Shown: positions 1 to 5,326 of the stretch, piece after piece
How the letters are laid out: every line of letters starts with the position of its first letter
Numbering within the stretch: the stretch's first letter is position 1
DNA from: Pseudomonadota bacterium
GTDB taxonomy: Bacteria; Pseudomonadota; Alphaproteobacteria; Rhizobiales; Beijerinckiaceae
Direction: 5' to 3'
DNA length: 5,670 bases
Assembly: GCA_023452965.1 (NCBI GenBank)
Contig: JAEXUU010000736.1
Location: 1-5,670 of the forward strand
Notes under the pieces: generated by a model
Databases searched by the model: none
Seen by the model: only the letters and a program-made list of their open reading frames with translations
Told to the model about the DNA's origin: nothing
Translations under genes and position numbers: made by a program

Positions 1-296
1 ACGCCGAGCTTCTCCATCAGCAGCTCGGCCGAGCCGAAGGAGAGCCTGCCGCTCGCACCGAGAGTCTCGTGCAGGCGCTTCAGGTCGATTCGCGTGCTCT
101 CCAGCGCCGAAACCAGGAAAATCCGGCCCTTCTTGTCCTTGAGGAACAGATTCTTGGTGTGGTGCCCGCTGATCGCGCCACGCAACTCCTTGGATTCGGC
201 CACGGTGAAGACCGCCTCGTGGTCGATCCGGATGGTGGCGATGCCGAGGTTATCCAAGGCTGCGACGAGATCCTGAGGAGAAATTGGCGCGGTCAT
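1..296 (-). CDS. proX: ProX/YbaK-family aminoacyl-tRNA deacylase (prolyl-tRNA editing type), C-terminus cut by window edge
   Basis: Reading the minus strand from the ATG at 296-294 gives 98 codons with no stop before the window edge. The protein begins MTAPISPQDLVAALDNLGIA and continues with an FTVAESKELRG segment (about residues 30-40), the hallmark GHHTKNLFLKDKKGR stretch (44-58), an ALES-IDLKRLHE segment and GRLSFGSAELL (83-93). These are typical of stand-alone YbaK/ProRS-INS-like editing domains such as ProX/PrdX/ProXp-ala. Known family members hydrolyse mischarged aminoacyl-tRNA, for example Ala-tRNA(Pro), in the cytoplasm; the lysine of the HTKN motif (K48 here) is a key residue in the family. 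The usual length is about 165-175 residues, so roughly 70 are missing. A modest AGGG ribosome-binding site lies just upstream of the ATG. The precise tRNA substrate cannot be told from the visible part. Confidence 0.88.
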   Translation of the reverse strand, partial: MTAPISPQDLVAALDNLGIATIRIDHEAVFTVAESKELRGAISGHHTKNLFLKDKKGRIFLVSALESTRIDLKRLHETLGASGRLSFGSAELLMEKLG

Positions 297-430
297 TTTT
301 GCCCTGGGAAACGCGGAAAAGCTGGAAATCCCTAGCTTTCTCCCCTCGCCGCGGCAAGCTCGAGGCATTGCCCCCGGCTGAACCGGGCAGCGAGTTGTGA
401 AATTCCTGCAACAAGGCACTTGCGCTCCTC

Positions 431-462
431 GCGGCGATGGGCAATAAGCCGCCCATCGCCGC
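431..462. repeat. Perfect 12-bp inverted repeat (hairpin) upstream of tRNA-Gly
   Basis: GCGGCGATGGGC (431-442) and GCCCATCGCCGC (451-462) are exact reverse complements separated by the 8-base loop AATAAGCC. No T-run follows on either strand, so this is not a standard intrinsic terminator. It lies in the gap between the divergently oriented proX-like gene (minus) and tRNA-Gly (plus), ending 25 bases before the tRNA. It could be a protein-binding palindrome, a small structured RNA element or a REP-like sequence; nothing in the window decides. Confidence 0.6.
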
Positions 463-487
463 TGCGGCGGCGATGAATGTCTCGGAT

Positions 488-562
488 GCGGGTGTAGCTC
501 AGGGGTAGAGCACAACCTTGCCAAGGTTGGGGTCGAGGGTTCGAATCCCTTCGCCCGCTCCA
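488..562 (+). tRNA. tRNA-Gly (anticodon GCC), CCA encoded
   Basis: A complete cloverleaf can be drawn. The acceptor stem GCGGGTG (488-494) pairs with CGCCCGC (552-558) with one G-T wobble. The D stem is GCTC/GAGC (497-500/508-511). The anticodon stem CAACC/GGTTG (513-517/525-529) encloses the loop TTGCCAA with anticodon GCC at 520-522. The T stem GAGGG/CCCTT (535-539/547-551) encloses TTCGAAT. Discriminator T559 is followed by genome-encoded CCA (560-562). It reads glycine codon GGC (and GGU by wobble), which is heavily used in this GC-rich DNA. It is a single-gene unit followed by its own terminator. Confidence 0.97.
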
Positions 563-589
563 GACAATCTCAAGTTAAGAGAAGCATGC

Positions 590-621
590 AAGCGTCGGGT
601 TTCCCGGCGCTTTTTGCTTTT
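590..621 (+). terminator. Rho-independent terminator of tRNA-Gly
   Basis: GCGTCGGG (592-599) pairs with CCCGGCGC (603-610), with one G-T pair, around a TTT loop. Two further A-T pairs at the base can form (590-591 with 611-612). The stem runs directly into TTTTTGCTTTT (611-621). It lies 30 bases after the tRNA 3' end, as expected for a monocistronic tRNA transcript. On the opposite strand there is no T-run after the stem, so it acts in one direction only. Confidence 0.9.
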
Positions 622-735
622 CTGGCCTGGGCGGCTCGGCACCAATTCTGAACAGTTCCGAAAGCCCGTGGTTACACCGCGGTTACAAGCACGCCTCAGG
701 CACACACAGGTCGCCCGGGCGCACTCCCGCCCCCC

Positions 736-1635
736 TCACTGCTTGAAGCAATTCTCTCGGTGCCACCGCAGGAAATGCGGGTGCGGACGGTCGTGAGCTC
801 GCACAGGCGGCAGTGCTCGGCCTGTCCTGTTTATGAAGCTGCGTATTCCATCGGGGTCGTTAGCCTGCCGGGAGATCAGGATGTCGAGATCGTCGGACAG
901 ACTGATCAGACCGCGATCGAACATCCAGTGCGCGGTGCCTGACAACGCGATTCCGTTGCTGACGATGTCAGGCCCCTTCCTCTCGACGGGACGGATGTGA
1001 GCCGCATCGACTTCCGCCCGGCCGCCGCCGTTGATGAGCTTCAGGCCGGTGATTGCGCAGCGTTCGTCGTAAGCGCGCAGAACGACGCGGCGAAAGACGC
1101 GGTCGCGGACGATCCGGGAGGCCAAGAATGTCGCCCGCTCGCGATCCTGCTCGAACACAAACGGTGCCTGTTCCTCCGCGAAGCCGTTTGATGCCGCATC
1201 CGCATCAACGCGCGGCAGCAACGGGGCCTCGTCGTCCAAGCCGAGGCTGGTGATACGGTGAAAGTCGGCAGCTGAGAGCGGCCGGACCGCCGCCTGAGCG
1301 CGCCCAGAGATGCGCCCATCCTCATTCAGTACGCCGCGCTCGATCACGCCCCGAGCATCCGTGAAGGGAACCGGGTTGGCGAAGTCGAGATAGCTGACGG
1401 GCTCGATGACGGCGATGTACATGTCCGGCGCGCCCTGATCGGGGATCACCTGCTGGACCTTGGCCACTGCAAAGTAGCCACGCGTGCCGGCCACCTTGCG
1501 CGGCTCGTAATAGATGATCCAGTCGCCGACGCAGGCCTGGACGCGGCCGAGATACTGACGCGGGAACTGATAATGTTCGGCCGGACTGTCCCGATAGATC
1601 GAATCGTGCCGATGAATGAAGACGCCGAAGGCCAT
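736..1635 (-). CDS. HNH endonuclease with conserved-looking N-terminal domain (putative restriction-type nuclease)
   Basis: A 299-residue protein, start ATG at 1635-1633, with a weak AGG-containing site just upstream. The C-terminal part has an HNH_2-type nuclease core: ERCAITG (191-197), the DAAHIRP motif with catalytic-type His213 (210-216), SNGIAL with Asn227 (226-231), and TAHWMFDRGL with His236 and Asp240 (234-243). All three H-N-H residues are present, so the nuclease is probably active. The N-terminal part (about 1-120) is well ordered, with tracts such as YQFPRQYLGRVQACVGDWII and GYFAVAKVQQVIPD. This beta-rich, aromatic-bearing pattern suggests a PUA/EVE-like or other DNA-reading domain, but that is inference. 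Proteins of this layout occur as solo genes in many alphaproteobacteria. No methyltransferase is present next to it, which would fit a modification-dependent (type IV-like) nuclease. It faces tRNA-Gly tail to tail. Confidence 0.85.
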   Translation of the reverse strand: MAFGVFIHRHDSIYRDSPAEHYQFPRQYLGRVQACVGDWIIYYEPRKVAGTRGYFAVAKVQQVIPDQGAPDMYIAVIEPVSYLDFANPVPFTDARGVIERGVLNEDGRISGRAQAAVRPLSAADFHRITSLGLDDEAPLLPRVDADAASNGFAEEQAPFVFEQDRERATFLASRIVRDRVFRRVVLRAYDERCAITGLKLINGGGRAEVDAAHIRPVERKGPDIVSNGIALSGTAHWMFDRGLISLSDDLDILISRQANDPDGIRSFINRTGRALPPVRAHDRPHPHFLRWHRENCFKQ

Positions 1636-2012
1636 GCCTGCTCAGATTCGCGCGAGCCCTAGCGAATTGAGCAAGGCCGGCCGCCCAGGTCAATCCATCG
1701 GCAGTGCGCGACAAGCCGACCTTGGCGCTTCGCCCAAAAGCGGACGCTAGCGGCTTTCAGGCGAGATCGGTTCCCCACCAAACGCCGCCTCTGCCGAAAG
1801 CTCAGATATCGCGTTGGAGCCATGCACCCCGCGTGCCCTTGTCATAAGCGGGCTTTGGACGCTGGCCGATGATTGAGCCTCCGGGCCAAGAAAGATCGGG
1901 CGAGTTCCGTCTGTAAGGTTCATGTCAGCTGGCGCGACCTATCCTCGTTTCATCAGGAAGCGGACGGGGTGTCCCGGGATCGGCTTCCAGGCACCGAACG
2001 AAGGACATTGCC
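1636..2012. other. Gene-free stretch upstream of the double-glycine peptide gene
   Basis: No reading frame here looks like a real protein. The frame opening at 1922 on the plus strand runs out of frame through the peptide gene and has an arginine-rich, shadow-like composition. The last part must contain the promoter of the peptide gene at 2013, but no convincing -35/-10 pair was found: TTGGAC at 1855-1860 and TTGAGC at 1873-1878 lack a matching -10. No transposon end, tRNA or terminator with a T-run was seen. Confidence 0.55.
2000..2005 (+). promoter_or_regulatory. Ribosome-binding site of the double-glycine peptide gene
   Basis: GAAGGA at 2000-2005 lies seven bases before the ATG at 2013. 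This is a good Shine-Dalgarno sequence at proper spacing. It supports translation of the 88-codon frame rather than the longer overlapping frame that opens at 1922, whose start has no such site. Confidence 0.75.
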
Positions 2013-2279
2013 ATGACCACCGGTTTCAACATCGCCTCCTCCCACGTCTTCGAGCGCGGCGCGCCGCTGAGCGACGACGTCCTCGACGCGGTCAGCGGCG
2101 GCGGGCTGATCACGGGCGCTGTGGATCTCGTGGCCTCGGGGGTGAAGACGGGCATCCACTACGCAGCGAAAGGGGTCGGGATGTTCATGGACGCCGATCA
2201 GGTCGGCGGCCGCTCGATGCACAACTTCCAGGACAGCGTTCCCGCCTTCGTCGACAAGATCGTCGACAAGATCATCTGA
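2013..2279 (+). CDS. Double-glycine leader peptide precursor (microcin/bacteriocin-like or signalling peptide)
   Basis: An 88-residue protein. The first 30 residues end in APLSDDVLDAVSGG, which fits the double-glycine leader consensus (L-S-x-D/E-x-L-x-x-V/I-x-G-G: L19, S20, L24, V27, G29-G30). Such leaders are cut after GG by the C39 peptidase domain of peptidase-containing ABC exporters. The predicted 58-residue core (31-88) has no cysteine and is rich in Gly and Ala in its first half, with small-residue patterns GLITGAVDLVASGVKTG and AAKGVGMF. It ends in an amphipathic VDKIVDKII helix made by a 12-bp tandem repeat. Net charge is near zero. No signal peptide or long membrane span is seen. 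The start is supported by GAAGGA seven bases upstream. No exporter, immunity or modification gene is adjacent, so its partner would have to lie elsewhere. I do not recognise a named family; a secreted toxin or signal is inference from the leader. Confidence 0.75.
   Translation: MTTGFNIASSHVFERGAPLSDDVLDAVSGGGLITGAVDLVASGVKTGIHYAAKGVGMFMDADQVGGRSMHNFQDSVPAFVDKIVDKII
2248..2271 (+). repeat. Perfect 12-bp tandem duplication inside the peptide gene
   Basis: TCGTCGACAAGA occurs twice head to tail (2248-2259 and 2260-2271). It encodes the repeated V-D-K-I of the peptide C-terminus and keeps frame, so it lengthens a predicted amphipathic helix rather than breaking the gene. Confidence 0.8.
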
Positions 2280-2282
2280 GGC

Positions 2283-2296
2283 CGCTCTCGAGAGCG
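2283..2296. repeat. 14-bp perfect palindrome after the peptide stop codon
   Basis: CGCTCTCGAGAGCG is fully self-complementary and begins four bases after the TGA stop of the peptide gene. In RNA it would form a five-pair stem with a UCGA tetraloop. No T-run follows, so it is at best a weak or factor-dependent end of transcript, or a 3' stabilising hairpin. Further imperfect stems lie at 2316-2325 (GCCGATCGGC) and 2444-2458 (GAAGCGC A GCGCTTC), making 2280-2493 rich in dyad symmetry but without a gene. Confidence 0.45.
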
Positions 2297-2493
2297 TCGC
2301 TCCGCAGCCGCCGAAGCCGATCGGCGCTGACCAAGGATCGCGCCACGAAGGGGGACCTCGTGGCAATCCTCAGCGACAAGACGACGCGAAGCGAGATCGG
2401 GCGAGGCGCGACGCACTCGCGCGCCAAGCAGATGCACCGGCTAGAAGCGCAGCGCTTCCGCTGAACTGGGAAGACTCCTGCTGAGGCCCGACC

Positions 2494-3192
2494 TCAGGGA
2501 GAGCGCCCGATCAGCCGGTCTTCCACATTCTGCAGGTGGCGCCTCACCGCCTCGGCCGCCGCTGCGGGTTCGCGGTGGGCGATGGCGTCGACGATCCGGG
2601 CATGGTCGTCGAAGCTGTGGTGGTCGGCGGGTGGGCTGCTCAGGCTCGGTCGAGGCCGTCCCCAGGTAACGGCGCGACGCACTGCGTTCAGCGTTTCGAA
2701 AAGCGCGAGCAGGATCGGGTTGTGCGCAGCCTCGGCGATCTCGTGGTGGAAACGCGCGTCATAGGCCTCGTATTCCCGCCAGGTCGCCGAGGCGCGGCAG
2801 GCCGCGTTCAGTTCTGCCAGCGTACCGATTTCAGCCGCAGTCGCGTTGACCGCGGCAAGGCGTGCCAGCTCCGGCTCGAGAGCTATGCGCGCCTTCATCA
2901 CCTGGATCGGATTGCAGCGCTGCGCGAGATCCGAGATGTCCGCCAGTTGCGGCGGCCTTGGCCCGACGAAAGTACCCTTGCCGACATGGCGCCAGAGCTG
3001 CCCCTCGCGCTCCAGCGCAGCCAGCCCCTTGCGCAATTCGGTGCGCTTCACGCCGAGCAGTTCGGCGAGCTCCCGCTCCGGCGGCAGGCGCCCGTCATCG
3101 GGCAGCCGGGCAGCCGCCAGAAACCCGTAGAGCTGGGTCAGCACCCCCGAGAGGGCGGCATCGGTGGGAGCGGCGACTTTCTGATCCATCAT
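2494..3192 (-). CDS. GntR-family transcriptional regulator, FadR/FCD subfamily
   Basis: A 232-residue protein from the first of two adjacent ATGs (3192). Residues about 12-77 form the GntR winged helix: LPPERELAELLGVKRTELRK with the recognition helix, then ALEREGQLWRHVGKGTFV with the wing glycines. Residues about 95-228 form an all-helical FCD ligand domain, with the probable metal-binding set Asp145 and His149 (in YDARFHH), His197 (DDHARIVDAI) and His219 (RRHL). FCD regulators bind small organic acids or similar molecules and usually repress a neighbouring transport or catabolic operon. The gene is divergent from the ABC operon starting at 3420, which it most likely controls. The frame stays open up to an ATG at 3282, but that 30-residue extension is basic, unlike the family, and would cover the operator region. 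A GTG at 3228 with GGAAG upstream is a possible alternative start. Confidence 0.88.
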   Translation of the reverse strand: MMDQKVAAPTDAALSGVLTQLYGFLAAARLPDDGRLPPERELAELLGVKRTELRKGLAALEREGQLWRHVGKGTFVGPRPPQLADISDLAQRCNPIQVMKARIALEPELARLAAVNATAAEIGTLAELNAACRASATWREYEAYDARFHHEIAEAAHNPILLALFETLNAVRRAVTWGRPRPSLSSPPADHHSFDDHARIVDAIAHREPAAAAEAVRRHLQNVEDRLIGRSP

Positions 3193-3252
3193 GCGTAACC
3201 GGCAGCGAGTGATGCCCCTTGATCCCACGGATCTTCCGTCAACGCAACCATT

Positions 3253-3270
3253 TTGCCAATTGGTTCGCAA
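3253..3270. promoter_or_regulatory. Candidate operator: imperfect palindrome in the divergent control region
   Basis: TTGCCAATTGGTTCGCAA has symmetric ends (TTGCnAA...TTnGCAA) and holds the 8-bp perfect palindrome CCAATTGG. It lies 61 bases upstream of the regulator's chosen start. A related half site, CGCAACCA, is at 3243-3250 and is the exact reverse complement of TGGTTGCG at 3365-3372. The site is well placed for autoregulation of the GntR gene. Assignment to this regulator is inferred from position and symmetry. Confidence 0.45.
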
Positions 3271-3321
3271 AACCCATCGCATACGCCCCGATATCGGCTC
3301 TCTTTAGACCAAAACACGGCC

Positions 3322-3350
3322 TTGACAGGATCAAATTACCATTTGACACT
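3322..3350 (+). promoter_or_regulatory. Candidate promoter of the ABC transporter operon
   Basis: A consensus -35 box TTGACA is at 3322-3327. With a 17-base spacer, the hexamer GACACT (3345-3350) would be the -10, which is a weak match. A second TTGACA lies 21 bases downstream (3343-3348) but has no good -10 at proper spacing. The surrounding 3328-3364 is unusually AT-rich for this DNA, as expected of a promoter. The start site is therefore uncertain. Confidence 0.45.
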
Positions 3351-3364
3351 ACCCAAAATAAAAT

Positions 3365-3376
3365 TGGTTGCGACCA
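3365..3376. promoter_or_regulatory. Candidate GntR/FadR-type operator over the operon start
   Basis: TGGTTGCGACCA is a TGGT-N4-ACCA inverted repeat resembling the GT...AC dyads known for FadR-subfamily regulators. It sits just downstream of the candidate promoter boxes, 43 bases before the binding-protein start codon. That is where a bound repressor would block initiation or early elongation. Its left part (AATTGGTTnGC) recurs at 3258-3268 in the site nearer the regulator. Confidence 0.5.
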
Positions 3377-3419
3377 GATCGCTCAAAAAGCCAAATAGAA
3401 CTCTGGGAGGAGTCAGACC

Positions 3420-4418
3420 ATGAAGCCCTTGGGAAGCAGGCTGTCCACCGTGTTCGCCGCCGCCATCGCGGCCACCGTCGTCCTTCTGGGCGGCAGCCCG
3501 GCAGCGCAGGCACAGAACAAGGTCCGCGTGGCGCTGGGAGACGTCCTATCGACCGAAACGCTCGCCATGGTCATCGCGCTCGAACGCGCCAAGGAGAAGG
3601 GCGTCGACTATCAGGTGACGCATTTCTCGAAGGAGGATCTCGCCATCCAGGCCGTGATCAACGGCCAGGCCGATCTCGGCATCGGCACGCCGTACGCAGT
3701 CGTCCAGAAGAGCAAGGCGCCGCTGCGCGTGCTGTTCCAGGGCACCCGGCTCGTCTTCTTCCCGGTCGCCGACAAGTCCTACAAGACCTGGAAGGACATG
3801 AACGGCCAGCCGATCACCTTCCATGCCCGCGCGACGGGCACGGAGGCGATCGGCAACATCATCGCCAAGCGCGAGGGCATCCAGTTCGGCGAGCGCAGCT
3901 ATGTGCCGGGGTCCGAGAACCGGATCATCGGAATGATGAAGGGGCAGATCAAGGCCACCGTCGTCGATCTCGCCAACAAGAACATGCTGCTCGAGAAGGC
4001 CGGCGACCGCTTCCATGTCCTTCCCGGCGTCAGCGCTCCCGCCTCCGACGAGACCCTGTTCGGGCAGATCGAGTGGATCAAGAAGAACGAGCAGCAGGTC
4101 GACGTCATCGTGACAGAATTCCTGCGGCTCTGGCAGGAGATGGCGGCCAATCCGGCAGTGGTCGAGCAGGAGCGGGCCAAGCGCAAGCTGATGGCCGACC
4201 AGCCGAAGGAGGTGCTCGAAGGCATCACGAAATTCTACACGATGGCGACCAAGGAAGGCGTCTATGCGCCGGCCGGCGGCAACGCCGAGATCGCGAAGGC
4301 CGATTTCGAGTTCTACACCGAGGCAGGCCAGATGCAGGGGCCGGCGGCGGAACTGAAGGTCGAGGACTTCTGGTATCTCGCGCCGCTCGAGCGGGCACGC
4401 AAGTCGCTCGGCGGCTAG
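3420..4418 (+). CDS. ABC transporter periplasmic substrate-binding protein (SsuA/TauA/NMT1-like)
   Basis: A 332-residue protein with a clear Sec signal peptide: K2/R7, a hydrophobic stretch at about 11-25 and a likely cut after AQA (residues 29-31, before Gln32). The mature part begins KVRVALGDVLSTETLAMVIA and contains a segment with AIQAVINGQADLGIGTPYAV (about 77-96), the pattern of type II binding proteins of the nitrate/sulfonate/taurine/NMT1 superfamily. Its second lobe includes the ATGTEAIGNIIAKREG and MMKGQIKATVVDLANK segments, where these proteins sample substrate. It delivers a small solute to the permease encoded next; the substrate cannot be assigned. A strong GGAGG (3406-3410) nine bases before ATG fixes the start. 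It is the first gene of the operon, opposite the GntR regulator. No lipobox cysteine is present, so it is free in the periplasm. Confidence 0.88.
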   Translation: MKPLGSRLSTVFAAAIAATVVLLGGSPAAQAQNKVRVALGDVLSTETLAMVIALERAKEKGVDYQVTHFSKEDLAIQAVINGQADLGIGTPYAVVQKSKAPLRVLFQGTRLVFFPVADKSYKTWKDMNGQPITFHARATGTEAIGNIIAKREGIQFGERSYVPGSENRIIGMMKGQIKATVVDLANKNMLLEKAGDRFHVLPGVSAPASDETLFGQIEWIKKNEQQVDVIVTEFLRLWQEMAANPAVVEQERAKRKLMADQPKEVLEGITKFYTMATKEGVYAPAGGNAEIAKADFEFYTEAGQMQGPAAELKVEDFWYLAPLERARKSLGG

Positions 4419-4444
4419 CGCCACTCGCCTTCACCGGCCAACCG

Positions 4445-4473
4445 GCATGCCGGGTCCTCACGATCCGGCATGC
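4445..4473. repeat. Strong intercistronic hairpin between binding protein and permease
   Basis: GCATGCCGG (4445-4453) and CCGGCATGC (4465-4473) are exact reverse complements. The stem extends inward to 12 pairs (with one G-U) around a five-base loop (CTCAC). The left arm is part of the palindrome CCGGCATGCCGG (4442-4453), so alternative folds exist. No T-run follows. It sits in the 89-base gap after the binding-protein stop. Hairpins in this position often protect the upstream message and lower expression of membrane subunits; that role is inferred here. Confidence 0.7.
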
Positions 4474-4507
4474 GACCAAGCTGCGGCCTCAAGCGGAGTG
4501 ACCTCCC

Positions 4508-5326
4508 TTGCAGATTTCCGACCTTGCTACCGCTCTCCCTCGCCTTCGCGACACTCCGGCCCGGCGCTGGCGCGACATCCTGATCCACCCGCTCGTCCTG
4601 CGTCTGCTTTCTTTCACGGCGGCATTCGCGCTCTGGGAGTATGCCGGGCGGATTCCGCTCAGCCCGGCTTTCCCGACCTTTCTTGAAACGCTGGGCGGGC
4701 TCGGTGCGATCATCGCCGACGGGTCTCTCCTCAAGGCCTTCCTGATCACGCTCTACCCCCTCGCCATCGGCCTCGCCGTCTCGGTGCTGCTCGGCGTCGC
4801 GCTTGGCGTGCTGATGGGCCTGCACGAGCCTTCGGAATGGCTGATCGCGCCGCTCTTCATCATCGCGCAGGCCGCCCCCCTGGCCGCGCTCATCCCGATC
4901 CTGACCTTCGCCTACGGCATCGGCCTCACCGCCAAGATCATGACCGTCTGCATCATGGCCATGCCGGTCATCGTGCTGAACACGCTCGGCGCGGTCCGCA
5001 ACACCCCGAAATCGCTGCTGGAAATGGGCCGCTCCTTCCTCGCCACCCGCAGCCAGAGCATCCGGCTCATCATCCTGCCGGCCGCGAGCCCGATGATCTT
5101 CGCTGGCCTGCGACTCGGCTGCGCCGCCGCCTTCATCGGCATCATCCTCGCCGAACTGCTGATCACGCCGACCGGCATCGGCGACGTGATCTCCTACAAC
5201 CAGTCGGTCGCCGACTATCCGAAAATGTACGCGGCCATTCTCGCCATCATCGCCTTCTCGGTGCTGTTCATCGAATTGCTGGAACGGATCGAGGTCACCC
5301 TGTTCCGGCCGGGGGGACGCGCATGA
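4508..5326 (+). CDS. ABC transporter permease (SsuC/TauC/NrtB-type inner-membrane subunit)
   Basis: A 272-residue protein with about six membrane spans (roughly 29-46, 75-105, 112-134, 138-160, 197-219, 240-258). It has a cytoplasmic EAA-type loop, LLEMGRSFLATRSQSIRLIILPAASP (about 170-195), that docks on the ATPase. The glycine usual in the EAA motif (E-A-A-x-x-x-G) is replaced by Leu178. Length and layout match BPD_transp_1 permeases of sulfonate, taurine, nitrate and related systems. Translation starts at TTG (4508): a stop lies three codons upstream in frame, no other start codon precedes the conserved part, and GGAG (4495-4498) lies nine bases before it. The last four bases overlap the next gene (ATGA). 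It works with the binding protein upstream and the ATPase downstream. Confidence 0.88.
   Translation: MQISDLATALPRLRDTPARRWRDILIHPLVLRLLSFTAAFALWEYAGRIPLSPAFPTFLETLGGLGAIIADGSLLKAFLITLYPLAIGLAVSVLLGVALGVLMGLHEPSEWLIAPLFIIAQAAPLAALIPILTFAYGIGLTAKIMTVCIMAMPVIVLNTLGAVRNTPKSLLEMGRSFLATRSQSIRLIILPAASPMIFAGLRLGCAAAFIGIILAELLITPTGIGDVISYNQSVADYPKMYAAILAIIAFSVLFIELLERIEVTLFRPGGRA

Noticed and set aside
518..796. A 92-codon plus-strand frame that starts within tRNA-Gly
   Set aside because: It overlaps the tRNA, the terminator and the 3' end of the HNH gene, so it cannot be a real coding region.
1922..2464. A 180-codon plus-strand frame overlapping the peptide gene
   Set aside because: It is extremely arginine-rich and low in hydrophobic residues, has no good ribosome-binding site, and overlaps in another frame the peptide gene, which has a good site and a recognisable leader.
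2360..2464. A short GTG-started frame (34 codons) after the peptide gene, considered as an immunity gene
   Set aside because: It is very polar, with no membrane span as expected for an immunity protein, and only a poor G-run as a ribosome-binding site.
3193..3282. A 30-residue N-terminal extension of the GntR regulator from ATG 3282
   Set aside because: It is unlike the family N-terminus, rich in Arg/Trp/Cys, and would lie over the palindromic control region. The adjacent ATGs at 3192/3189 fit the usual family start.
3546..4424. A 292-codon minus-strand frame opposite the binding-protein gene
   Set aside because: It is an antisense shadow of a high-GC gene, with Leu/Asp/Gly-rich composition and no recognisable domain, while the plus strand has a signal peptide, RBS and family motifs.
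3368..4501. A 377-codon plus-strand frame over the binding-protein gene
   Set aside because: It is the shifted frame of the same gene, dominated by Arg, Gly and His, with no family features and no ribosome-binding site matching its start.
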